Below, piece after piece: positions 54,747 through 64,000 of a stretch of DNA of 64,000 bases; within the stretch, counting starts at the first letter, position 1, and each line of letters starts with the position of its first letter. The translations under genes were made by a program, and so were the position numbers. The stretch is from Citrobacter sp. FP75 (lineage in GTDB: Bacteria > Pseudomonadota > Gammaproteobacteria > Enterobacterales > Enterobacteriaceae). The notes beneath the pieces are model-generated. The model saw only the letters and a program-made list of their open reading frames with translations. It was not told where the DNA came from and ran no database searches. Location: contig NZ_JAFDOE010000006.1 in assembly GCF_018342065.1 (NCBI RefSeq), forward strand, positions 124,001-188,000. The letters run 5' to 3'.

Positions 54747-55505
54747 ATGGATTACCCGCAAATACTCTCCCCGATTCTGGATTTCCTGCACTGCAAAACG
54801 CCCCAGTCCTGGCTTGATAAAGCGCGAGACCCGGCAAATCTTCCTCTGTTGCTGACCGACCACCTCGTCTGCGAGCTAAAAGCGGCGCAAACCGCAATGC
54901 TGCTGGTGCGTAAATATGTTGCGGATAAACAGGGATCGCAGGCGCTGCTGGACTGGCTGAAACCCTATGAGGCTTTTGCCTTCAGAGAAGGGGAAGAACC
55001 GGATTTTATCGCGCTGAATAAGCAGATAAGCAAAAGCGTGATGCCCCAGACCGACGATCCGTGGGGGCGACAGCTTATCGACAACATGGTACTGCTGATC
55101 AAAGAGGAGCTACACCACTTCTGGCAGGTGCGTGAGGCGATGATGAGCCGCAACATTCCTTACGTCAAAATTACCGCCAGCCGCTACGCCAAAGGCATGC
55201 TCAAAGAGGTGCGAACCCACGAGCCATTAACGCTTATCGATAAACTGATTTGCGGTGCTTACATCGAAGCGCGTTCCTGTGAACGGTTCGCCGCACTGGC
55301 CCCGTATCTGGATGATGATTTACAGGCATTTTATCTGTCGCTGCTGCGATCCGAGGCACGGCATTACCAGGATTATCTGGCGCTGGCGCAGCAGGTTTCT
55401 GCTGACGATATCAGTAGCCGGGTACGGTTTTTTGGTGAGGTCGAAGCGGCGCTAATTTCCTCGCCGGATGACGAGTTCCGCTTCCACAGCGGCGTGCCAA
55501 CCTAG
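54747..55505 (+). CDS. miaE: tRNA-(ms2io6A)-hydroxylase MiaE
   Basis: This 252-residue ferritin-like diiron protein has the expected Glu/His ligand segments LLLTDHLVCELKAAQTAM, IKEELHHFWQV, GAYIEARSCERFAAL and SLLRSEARHYQDYL. It hydroxylates the 2-methylthio-isopentenyl adenosine at position 37 of certain tRNAs, a reaction that needs O2. The gene occurs in Salmonella, Citrobacter and Klebsiella but not in E. coli K-12, which supports the host assignment. Confidence 0.95.
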   Translation: MDYPQILSPILDFLHCKTPQSWLDKARDPANLPLLLTDHLVCELKAAQTAMLLVRKYVADKQGSQALLDWLKPYEAFAFREGEEPDFIALNKQISKSVMPQTDDPWGRQLIDNMVLLIKEELHHFWQVREAMMSRNIPYVKITASRYAKGMLKEVRTHEPLTLIDKLICGAYIEARSCERFAALAPYLDDDLQAFYLSLLRSEARHYQDYLALAQQVSADDISSRVRFFGEVEAALISSPDDEFRFHSGVPT

Positions 55506-55653
55506 CTCCCTTCTCTGACGCGCGGTTTAACCCTTTCTGTTCCCGTTAGCAAAATCTGGTGGCTGGCAATCGCTCGCTGCTGCCGTAATAATCAAAATAC
55601 GCGAAGGGAAAATATATCCCCGACATATGCATTGATTTGAATAAGGATGGTTA

Positions 55654-56484
55654 ATGAACTGGGCACACGTATTGTTGGCAGGTTATATCGGGGTGGTGAT
55701 TGCTATTGTCGTTGGCATGTTTCGCAAAAAAGGCTGGCTGGGCAAGCTCTCCGGCGCGGTGGTTTTTGTGATAGCGATTGTCGCGTGGAATTTGTTTGAT
55801 GTGCATTACCTGATTCCGCGAGAAAGCCCGGAATATGGGCAGACCGAGGAACAGAAGTTTGAATCGGCGATGTCGACCTTTCCAACGTTTCAGGTGATAA
55901 AGGAGCAAGAGCCCGCATTCTGGCAGCATATTCGCGACCAGTCGGTGCAGATGAAGCGAGAGGGAAAAGATCAGCAACAGATTATTGATGCTATTCAACC
56001 GCAAATCCTGCAACTGCAAATGTCGCGTCTACAGCAGGCGCCCGACGCCAATGTCGTTGAGTATATGAACATTAACCTTGAGCAAATTGCAGCGGCGAAA
56101 AAAAGCAGCGATGACGTGTGTTTCCGTTTTCTGTTCCCGGCGCTGAAAGGCGGGGTCAATCCCGTGAAGGTGATGGGCCACGATCTCCTCGCCAAACGTA
56201 CCGAAAGCGATGCCCGGATGATGCGGGCATCTTTTGGCGAGAATAAGCACACGGTCACGCCGCAGGAGAAACAGCAGGCGCTGGCGGATATGCAAAGTAT
56301 TGGACCGACGCTGATAGCGCGCTACGGGCAGGACGTGCAAATTATGTCCGACCCAAGCAAGGGCGTGGGGAAAGAGGGAACTGGCTGCGATATTGTGCAG
56401 GATTTCTGGAAGCTGGTATTAGCACTGCCGGAGGCCAGAGCCGCAGGTGCGGTACGTCTCGCCTTATCGCCAGAAATGCAGTAA
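55654..56484 (+). CDS. Membrane-anchored protein of unknown function
   Basis: This 276-residue protein has two N-terminal hydrophobic segments (about 4-22, VLLAGYIGVVIAIVVGMF, and about 31-48, LSGAVVFVIAIVAWNLF) that anchor it. A soluble helical part follows (about 70-276) with FWQHIRDQSVQMKREGKDQ and DVCFRFLFPALKGG. Two Cys stand out (in DDVCFRF and GTGCDIV). I do not recognise a family with known function. It lies between miaE and yjgM, with its own 148 bp upstream space and no recognisable partner gene. Confidence 0.75.
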   Translation: MNWAHVLLAGYIGVVIAIVVGMFRKKGWLGKLSGAVVFVIAIVAWNLFDVHYLIPRESPEYGQTEEQKFESAMSTFPTFQVIKEQEPAFWQHIRDQSVQMKREGKDQQQIIDAIQPQILQLQMSRLQQAPDANVVEYMNINLEQIAAAKKSSDDVCFRFLFPALKGGVNPVKVMGHDLLAKRTESDARMMRASFGENKHTVTPQEKQQALADMQSIGPTLIARYGQDVQIMSDPSKGVGKEGTGCDIVQDFWKLVLALPEARAAGAVRLALSPEMQ

Positions 56485-56508
56485 CCCCAACAACCCCTTT
56501 GACGAAAC

Positions 56509-57012
56509 TCAGAGGGGCTTCAACATCCGCACTTCGCAGTCTACGTGTCCGGTACAACCCAGCGCTTCGCTGATGTGTTCAAACCCTAAATGTTCATACA
56601 GGCGGATAGCCTCGGTCAGAAATGCTGTCGTTTCCAGATAGCACTGCTTAAAACCCTGCTCGCGAGCGTGATCCAATGCCATCAGCGCCAGCTTTTTCGC
56701 CAGCCCCTGACCGCGTGCGCTTGAGAGGAAGTACATCTTTTGCAGTTCGCAAATGTCCGGTTCGCTACACCCTAACGGTGCAACGCCGCCGCCGCCCACG
56801 ACTTCACCGTTTTGCTCAACCACCCAGTAAGCCGCGCCCGGCTGGCTGTAAACCTGGAACAACTCATCGAGATTTGGGTCAGCCACTGTGTAGCCTTTAT
56901 CAGCGGTAAGCCCGTATTCGGCGGAAACCTGGCGGATAACTGCGGCGATGGCCCGATTATCTGGTTCAGTGATTCGGCGCAAAGCAAGTGTGGGCGACAG
57001 GACAATATTCAT
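56509..57012 (-). CDS. yjgM: GNAT family N-acetyltransferase YjgM
   Basis: The start at 57012 ([19 protein letters not shown], 167 residues) matches the E. coli YjgM length; a frame extending to 57060 adds an unlikely tail. The GNAT fold shows [20 protein letters not shown], the acetyl-CoA loop [13 protein letters not shown] (Q/RxxGxG/A type) and the late segment [15 protein letters not shown]. The substrate is not certain from sequence. It stands at the same place, next to yjgN, as in E. coli. Confidence 0.92.
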   Translation of the reverse strand: MNIVLSPTLALRRITEPDNRAIAAVIRQVSAEYGLTADKGYTVADPNLDELFQVYSQPGAAYWVVEQNGEVVGGGGVAPLGCSEPDICELQKMYFLSSARGQGLAKKLALMALDHAREQGFKQCYLETTAFLTEAIRLYEHLGFEHISEALGCTGHVDCEVRMLKPL

Positions 57013-57203
57013 AACAAGGCTCAATTTCAAAAATTCATTGATATATTTATTTAATACCACTCTCTTCCGTCAGGCGCAAGACGTTCCTGAATAAGAAAAA
57101 TAAAATACATAAAATAAGCAGAACGAGTATTGTAGTTAAACCAGTACCATAATACTGGTATTTATAATGTAAATTAATGGAATAGATATTAGGGATATTA
57201 TTC

Positions 57204-58394
57204 ATGAATAATGTTATCAGTGGTCAGGGTAACCAAGGGCACAAATTTATTTTCACCGGTAAAGGGTGGGAGTATTTTATTATTTGTTTTGTGAATTTTT
57301 TACTGAGTTGTATTACTCTGGGGATTTATATGCCATGGGCGATAGTGAAATGTCGTCGTTATATTTATGAGAAAATGACGCTTAACGGACAACCTTTTAC
57401 CTATAAGGCAACGGGTGGTGCTATTTTTGTGAGTTTCTTGTTGATCATGGTGATTTATGGCGCCAGCGTGAGTTTTGTTGCGCATGGCAGTCCGCTCATT
57501 GGCTTTACTTTGATTGGTTTGCTGGTTGCAACCCTTCCATTAATGGCAGTCAAAAGCCTGCAATATCAGGCTGAGATGACCTCGCTGAATGGCGTTCGCT
57601 TTGGTTTTAACTGTTCAAAATTATATGCATGGCTCTATATGCTGGCAGTACCATTGGTACTTTCACTGGTAAACTGGGGCGTGGTTTGTCTTCTGAGTCT
57701 TGCCACCGAATGGCTAGATGGCAGCGCAGGTACACTCTTTAGAATAGCCTTTATTGCACTGGTCGGCATTGTAGGTATAGGGATCACCTACGGTATTACC
57801 TACGCTAAATGGATGCAGTTACTGGGCAACGGTAGTAGATTCGGTATTCACCGCTTTGCCATTAACATTAATATGAAAGCTTGCGTTGTGGGTTGCATTA
57901 AAGCCGTACTGGTGCTGCTGCCATTTGTGGTCGTGATTGCCTGGCTGATTGCGCCCATTTTTCTGCACATGGTGATGCTGGCTGTGTTAGGCGTGGCCGA
58001 TGAAGAGTTTATTCTGGAACACCACAGCAGGATTATGGCCTGCTATTTTCTCTATTTCCTCGGGATTATCGTGGTGGGCAGTTATTTATATGTCACGCTA
58101 CGTAATCTGTTTATAAATAACCTGGAACTGGCTGACGGAAAGATTCGTTTTCGTTCTTCAGTAACGGCGGTGGGTATGGTCTGGCGCTTTGTGCTCGTGA
58201 TATTTGTTTCGGGTATTACGTTTGGGCTGGCCTATCCGTGGATGAAAATGTGGCTTGTCAGTTGGCTTGCCGGTAACTCCTGTGTCCTGGGTGATTTGGA
58301 TTCTCTGGAGCTGACTAACAGCGACGAAACGCTGGCAACAGGTCCGGGGATGTGGGTATCACGCGGGGTGATAACCTACTTCCCGTTCATCTGA
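57204..58394 (+). CDS. yjgN: DUF898 family inner membrane protein YjgN
   Basis: This 396-residue protein has about nine to ten membrane helices and the DUF898 pattern repeated three times: ITLGIYMPWAIVKCRRYIYE near the start, YGITYAKWMQLLGNGSRFGIH in the middle and ITFGLAYPWMKMWLVSWLAG near the end. Each repeat couples a G-(I/L)-x-x-P-W/Y turn to basic residues. No function is established. It is divergent from yjgM and convergent with valS, ending at a shared terminator. Confidence 0.93.
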   Translation: MNNVISGQGNQGHKFIFTGKGWEYFIICFVNFLLSCITLGIYMPWAIVKCRRYIYEKMTLNGQPFTYKATGGAIFVSFLLIMVIYGASVSFVAHGSPLIGFTLIGLLVATLPLMAVKSLQYQAEMTSLNGVRFGFNCSKLYAWLYMLAVPLVLSLVNWGVVCLLSLATEWLDGSAGTLFRIAFIALVGIVGIGITYGITYAKWMQLLGNGSRFGIHRFAININMKACVVGCIKAVLVLLPFVVVIAWLIAPIFLHMVMLAVLGVADEEFILEHHSRIMACYFLYFLGIIVVGSYLYVTLRNLFINNLELADGKIRFRSSVTAVGMVWRFVLVIFVSGITFGLAYPWMKMWLVSWLAGNSCVLGDLDSLELTNSDETLATGPGMWVSRGVITYFPFI

Positions 58395-58400
58395 TACAAA

Positions 58401-58424
58401 AAGGCCGGAGCAAGCTCCGGCCTT
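58401..58424. terminator. Bidirectional terminator between yjgN and valS
   Basis: AAGGCCGGAG (58401-58410) and CTCCGGCCTT (58415-58424) form a 10 bp stem with a 4-base loop, flanked by A residues on the left and T residues on the right. It can end yjgN from the left and valS from the right. Confidence 0.9.
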
Positions 58425-58450
58425 TATTACAGATAAAACCTCAATGGCAA

Positions 58451-61306
58451 TTACAGTGCGGCGATAACCGCCTGCTGCTCAATCAGCTTCGCTTTCGCTT
58501 CTGCGTAACCGTCCAGCTTCTCACGCTCTTTGGCGATCACCGCTTCCGGCGCGCGGGCAACGAAACCTTCGTTGGAGAGTTTGCCTTCGATACGGGCAAT
58601 CTCACCTTCGATTTTCGCCACTTCTTTCGCCAGACGCGCCAGCTCATCTTCTTTGTTGATGAGGCCAGCCATCGGGATCAGCAGCTCGGCACCGTCGATG
58701 ATTTTGGTCACGGAGACCGGACCTTTGTCATCAGCAGGCAGCACGGTGATGCTTTCCAGACGCGCCAGGTTCAGCAGGAAGCTCTTATTGTCGTTCACAC
58801 GACGCATCGCATCCTGGCTGCAGCCACGCAGCAGCAGTTCGAGCGGTTTACCCGGGGCAATGTTCATTTCCGCACGGATGTTACGGATAGCAACGATCGC
58901 CTGCTTCAGCCATTCGGTATCTGCCAACGCCGCTTCATCGACCTGAGCCGCATCGTATTCCGGGAACGGCTGCAGCATGATGGTGTCGGCGGTAATACCG
59001 GAAATCACCTTCACGCGCTGCCAGATGGTTTCGGTGATGAACGGAATGATCGGGTGCGCCAGGCGCAGCAGGCCTTCCAGAACGGTCACCAGCGTGTTGC
59101 GGGTGCCGCGCAGTTCAGCATCAGTTCCGCCGTTCATTACCGGCTTAGTCAGCTCCAGGTACCAGTCACAGAACTGGTTCCAGGTGAACTCGTACAGAAT
59201 GCCCGCGGCGATGTCGAAGCGGAAGTTATCCAGCGCTTCGCGGTACGCTTTGATGGTCTGGTTGAATTCAGCCAGGATCCAACGGTCGGCCAGCGACAGG
59301 GTCATTTCGCCGCCGTTGAAGCCGCAGTCCTGATCTTCGGTGTTCATCAGCACGAAGCGGCTGGCGTTCCACAGCTTGTTACAGAAGTTACGGTAACCTT
59401 CCAGACGCTTCATATCCCAGTTGATGTCGCGACCGGTAGAGGCAAGTGCGGCCAGGGTGAAGCGCAGAGCGTCGGTACCGTGCGGCTCAATGCCGTCCGG
59501 GAATTGCTTCTCGGTACGCTTGGCAATCTTTTCAGCCAGCTGCGGCTGCATCATATTACCGGTACGTTTCTCCAGCAGGTCCGGCAGGGAGATACCGTCG
59601 ACCATATCCAGCGGGTCAATGACGTTACCCTTGGATTTGGACATCTTCTGGCCTTCGTCGTCACGAATCAGACCGGTCATGTAGACGGTCTTGAACGGAA
59701 CCTGTGGCTTACCGTTTTCATCTTTGATGAAGTGCATGGTCATCATGATCATGCGGGCAATCCAGAAGAAAATGATGTCAAAGCCAGAGACCATCACGCT
59801 GGTTGGGTGGAACTGACGCAGGGCGTCGGTGTTTTCCGGCCAGCCGAGGGTGGAGAAGGTCCACAGCGCGGAGGAGAACCAGGTATCCAGAACGTCTTCG
59901 TCCTGACGCAGCGCAACGTCGGCACTCAGGTTGTTTTCCTGACGCACTTCGTCTTCGGTACGGCCTACGTAGACGTTGCCGTCGTTGTCATACCATGCAG
60001 GGATACGGTGACCCCACCACAGCTGGCGGGAAATACACCAGTCTTGAATATCACGCATCCAGGAGAAGTACATATTTTCGTACTGCTTCGGTACGAACTG
60101 AATGTCGCCGTTTTCAACCGCTTCAACGGCCGGTTTCGCCAGCACGTCGGCACGCACGTACCACTGGTCGGTCAGCATTGGTTCGATAACCACGCCGCCA
60201 CGGTCGCCGTAAGGCACGGTCAGATCGTGCGGTTTAATTTCTTCCAGCAGGCCCAGTGCGTCGATAGCGGCAACAATGGCTTTACGCGCAGCAAAACGCT
60301 CCAGCTTCTGGAACTCAGCCGGGATCTCACTGGAGTAGACGTCTGACTCTTCACCTTTGGTGTCGTACACTTCCGCAGTTTCGCGGATGTCGCCGTCAAA
60401 GGTCAGGATGTTGATCATCGGCAGGCCGTGACGTTTCCCGACTTCATAGTCGTTAAAGTCGTGCGCCGGGGTGATCTTCACGCAGCCGGTGCCTTTTTCC
60501 ATATCGGCGTGTTCATCGCCGACGATCGGAATGCGGCGATTAACCAGCGGCAGCATCACGAATTTGCCAATCAAGTCTTTATAGCGCGGATCTTCCGGGT
60601 TGACGGCTACGCCGGTATCGCCCAGCACGGTTTCCGGACGCGTGGTGGCGACCACCAGGTAATCTTTACCGTCTGCGGTTTTTGCGCCGTCGGCCAGCGG
60701 ATAGCGGATATGCCACATTGAGCCTTTCGACTCGCGGTTTTCCACTTCCAGGTCAGAGATGGCGGTACGCAGTTTCGGGTCCCAGTTTACCAGGCGCTTG
60801 CCACGGTAAATCAGGTCTTCTTTATACAGGCGAACAAAGACTTCTTTCACGGCATTGGAAAGACCTTCGTCCATGGTGAAGCGCTCACGCTCCCAGTCCA
60901 CGGAGTTGCCCAGACGGCGCATCTGACGGGTAATGGTGCCGCCGGATTCCGCTTTCCACTGCCAGATTTTATCGATAAACGCTTCGCGACCGTAGTCGTG
61001 ACGGGTTTTACCTTCTTCAGCGGCAATCTTACGCTCAACCACCATTTGGGTGGCGATACCCGCGTGGTCAGTACCGGCCTGCCACAGGGTGTTTTTACCC
61101 TGCATGCGCTGGTAGCGGATCATGGTGTCCATGATGGTCTGCTGGAAAGCATGACCCATATGCAAACTGCCGGTGACGTTCGGCGGCGGGATCATGATGC
61201 AGAAGGACTCTTTGCTTTCATCGCCGTTAGGTTTGAAATAGCCCTGCTTTTCCCAGTGCTCGTAAAGCGGCTGTTCGATATCTTGTGGGTTGTATGTCTT
61301 TTCCAT
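58451..61306 (-). CDS. valS: Valyl-tRNA synthetase ValS
   Basis: This 951-residue class I aminoacyl-tRNA synthetase has the HIGH-type motif [14 protein letters not shown] near the N-terminus and KMSKSKGN near residue 555. It also has the editing domain (about 190-340), the anticodon-binding domain and a C-terminal coiled-coil arm (about 885-951, [20 protein letters not shown]). It charges tRNA-Val and edits Thr-tRNA. Its ATG overlaps the holC stop by one base (TAATG). The length equals E. coli ValS. Confidence 0.98.
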   Translation of the reverse strand: MEKTYNPQDIEQPLYEHWEKQGYFKPNGDESKESFCIMIPPPNVTGSLHMGHAFQQTIMDTMIRYQRMQGKNTLWQAGTDHAGIATQMVVERKIAAEEGKTRHDYGREAFIDKIWQWKAESGGTITRQMRRLGNSVDWERERFTMDEGLSNAVKEVFVRLYKEDLIYRGKRLVNWDPKLRTAISDLEVENRESKGSMWHIRYPLADGAKTADGKDYLVVATTRPETVLGDTGVAVNPEDPRYKDLIGKFVMLPLVNRRIPIVGDEHADMEKGTGCVKITPAHDFNDYEVGKRHGLPMINILTFDGDIRETAEVYDTKGEESDVYSSEIPAEFQKLERFAARKAIVAAIDALGLLEEIKPHDLTVPYGDRGGVVIEPMLTDQWYVRADVLAKPAVEAVENGDIQFVPKQYENMYFSWMRDIQDWCISRQLWWGHRIPAWYDNDGNVYVGRTEDEVRQENNLSADVALRQDEDVLDTWFSSALWTFSTLGWPENTDALRQFHPTSVMVSGFDIIFFWIARMIMMTMHFIKDENGKPQVPFKTVYMTGLIRDDEGQKMSKSKGNVIDPLDMVDGISLPDLLEKRTGNMMQPQLAEKIAKRTEKQFPDGIEPHGTDALRFTLAALASTGRDINWDMKRLEGYRNFCNKLWNASRFVLMNTEDQDCGFNGGEMTLSLADRWILAEFNQTIKAYREALDNFRFDIAAGILYEFTWNQFCDWYLELTKPVMNGGTDAELRGTRNTLVTVLEGLLRLAHPIIPFITETIWQRVKVISGITADTIMLQPFPEYDAAQVDEAALADTEWLKQAIVAIRNIRAEMNIAPGKPLELLLRGCSQDAMRRVNDNKSFLLNLARLESITVLPADDKGPVSVTKIIDGAELLIPMAGLINKEDELARLAKEVAKIEGEIARIEGKLSNEGFVARAPEAVIAKEREKLDGYAEAKAKLIEQQAVIAAL

Positions 61307-61749
61307 TATTTCCAGGTTGCCGTATTCAGGTTAAAACCAGCCACGCGGTAGGCTTTGTAGCGATCGCGTGCTGATTGTTTCAAAGAATCTTCGTAAGGGA
61401 CAAAGTCTATCACTTCTGTGAAAGCGGTGGCAAAATCTACAAAGCCAACGCGCAAACTGATCAGCAGATCGCGCGGGCTGCTGTTGCGTTTTTCCGGCCA
61501 GGCAATCTCGACCGGCGCTCCGCCACGCGGGCCTTCCCCCGCCAGATTATGCGGCACAAAGCTTTCTGCCGGCCTTGCCCACAGCGCTTCATCCAGTCGA
61601 ATAGCCTGCTTTTCGTCTTCACAGGCGATCAGCACACGCTTGCCTGCCCGCCAACGTTCTGCGGCAATTTCACACACCAGCTGCTCGACGGCGCTTAAGC
61701 CATCAACGATGGTGTCATTGTCCAGAATATAGAACGTTGCATTTCTCAT
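61306..61749 (-). CDS. holC: DNA polymerase III chi subunit HolC
   Basis: This 147-residue protein begins [13 protein letters not shown] and has the chi segments [25 protein letters not shown] and [18 protein letters not shown]. Chi joins psi and single-stranded DNA-binding protein within the clamp loader. It lies between pepA and valS on the same strand, as in E. coli, and shares one base with the valS start. Confidence 0.97.
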   Translation of the reverse strand: MRNATFYILDNDTIVDGLSAVEQLVCEIAAERWRAGKRVLIACEDEKQAIRLDEALWARPAESFVPHNLAGEGPRGGAPVEIAWPEKRNSSPRDLLISLRVGFVDFATAFTEVIDFVPYEDSLKQSARDRYKAYRVAGFNLNTATWK

Positions 61750-61781
61750 GATATGGGGCTTCTTGTGGTGGATTTAAACGT

Positions 61782-61805
61782 ACAGCCCGGCTGACCGGGC
61801 CTACG
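61782..61805. repeat. REP-like hairpin between pepA and holC
   Basis: GCCCGG (61785-61790) and CCGGGC (61795-61800) form a perfect short stem around CTGA, with GTA and CTAC flanks, in the manner of a REP unit. Confidence 0.65.
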
Positions 61806-61819
61806 GGGCAATCTCAAAC

Positions 61820-63334
<1,515 letters not shown>

Positions 63335-63597
63335 CTACGCTCCTGAATCTTAAAGACAACGGCGGTGGCTACGGATAGAATTGCAAGCTTTCGTAACTCA
63401 TACCCGCTGTTGCGGTGACTTCGTGTTAATCTTAACGTTATTACGGCATTGGCACGTCAGAACAATTTCTGAGAGGTGGATCCGTTGAGTATAATGATCT
63501 TAGCGACGATTTCGACGACTCAAGAGAATAAATGACGTTTAAGCCATGAAACAAGCTATTTTCCTGCAAAAGACGGGTTTTTACGGGCGTATTTAAA

Positions 63598-64000
63598 GTG
63601 ATAATCATAAGATATCTGGTACGGGAAACGCTCAAAAGCCAACTTGCGATCCTATTCATCCTACTTTTGATCTTCTTTTGTCAAAAGCTGGTCAGGATCC
63701 TCGGTGCGGCGGTTGACGGTGATATCCCGGCAAATCTGGTGCTCTCGCTGCTGGGGCTGGGCGTGCCAGAAATGGCGCAGCTGATCTTGCCATTAAGCCT
63801 GTTCCTCGGGCTGCTAATGACGCTGGGCAAACTGTATACCGAAAGTGAAATTACGGTTATGCACGCCTGTGGGCTGAGCAAAGCCGTGCTGGTGAAGGCG
63901 GCGATGGTGCTGGCGCTGCTTACCAGTATATTTGCTGCGATCAACGTGATGTGGGCCGGACCCTGGTCTTCAAAGCATCAGGATGAAGTGCTGGCGGAAG
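63598..64000 (+). CDS. lptF: LPS export permease LptF (partial, 5' part)
   Basis: The frame starts at GTG 63598 (translated MIIIRYLVRETLKSQLAIL) and is open to the window edge, giving 134 codons. It matches the N-terminus of LptF, with membrane helices at about 15-34 and 55-80, and SEITVMHACGLSK as the coupling segment facing LptB. LptF and LptG form the inner-membrane permease of the lipopolysaccharide export machine. The 266 bp between it and divergent pepA hold the promoters of both; no further motif was resolved there. Confidence 0.93.
   Translation, partial: MIIIRYLVRETLKSQLAILFILLLIFFCQKLVRILGAAVDGDIPANLVLSLLGLGVPEMAQLILPLSLFLGLLMTLGKLYTESEITVMHACGLSKAVLVKAAMVLALLTSIFAAINVMWAGPWSSKHQDEVLAE

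Noticed and set aside
58352-60346. 664-codon open frame on the + strand opposite valS
   Set aside because: It is entirely antisense to valS, which has full motifs and family length. Its composition (many His, Val, Phe and Gln in a repeating pattern) is that of a complement of a GC-rich gene, and no ribosome site supports it.

Overview
The window is chromosomal DNA of an enterobacterium, most probably a Citrobacter of the freundii group. The right two thirds carries the enterobacterial backbone order nrdG-nrdD, treC-treB-treR, mgtA, ridA, pyrI-pyrB-pyrL, argI-rraB-miaE-yjgM-yjgN-valS-holC-pepA-lptF. miaE and an arginine deiminase (arc) cluster with its own ArgR paralogue beside argI are traits shared by Salmonella and Citrobacter and absent from E. 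coli K-12. The genus is inferred from protein likeness and synteny recalled from memory; no search was run.

Region 1 (1-5840, + strand) is a catabolic operon of little-studied genes: two membrane proteins (DUF4311-like, partial, and DUF4310), an amidohydrolase/deacetylase, a PLP-dependent ammonia lyase of the DgaE type, a KDGP aldolase of the DgaF type and a PRD-type transcriptional regulator with PTS-like domains. Together they look like uptake and breakdown of an acylated amino-sugar acid to pyruvate and a triose phosphate.

Region 2 (5863-25388) is a complete type VI secretion system (T6SS). One operon runs leftward (tssJ-tssK-tssL-tssM-tssA-PAAR-like DUF4280). The other runs rightward (tssB-tssC-hcp-tssE-tssF-tssG-tssH/clpV). 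They diverge from an AT-rich 373 bp control region. After clpV comes a cargo zone with visibly lower GC: a small aspzincin (M35) metallopeptidase, a degenerate fragment resembling the start of a vgrG, a StbDE/RelE-like toxin-antitoxin pair, a VgrG and a MORN-like repeat protein overlapping vgrG. No FHA protein, Ser/Thr kinase or phosphatase gene is present.

Region 3 (25407-28066) is nrdG-nrdD, anaerobic ribonucleotide reduction, with two FNR-like sites upstream spaced 31 bp apart. Region 4 (28444-36348) is an accessory carbohydrate locus between nrdD and treC: a membrane-anchored PTS EIIA, a GH13_18 glycoside phosphorylase, a GH38 alpha-mannosidase related to MngB, a PTS EIIBC related to MngA, an RpiR regulator and a KdgM-type porin. 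Region 5 (36510-43784) holds the trehalose genes and mgtA, the latter with a PhoP box, the Pro-rich leader peptide mgtL and a structured leader RNA.

Region 6 (43848-54105) has an HTH-membrane fusion protein, ridA, the pyrBI operon with its attenuator, an ArgR paralogue, a YfcC-family transporter, arcB-arcC-arcA, tabA and argI with paired ARG boxes. Region 7 (54270-64000) is housekeeping: rraB, miaE, an unknown membrane-anchored protein, yjgM, yjgN, valS, holC, pepA and the start of lptF. The least described parts are the M35 peptidase in the T6SS cargo zone, the GH13_18/GH38/PTS locus and the DUF4310 operon.
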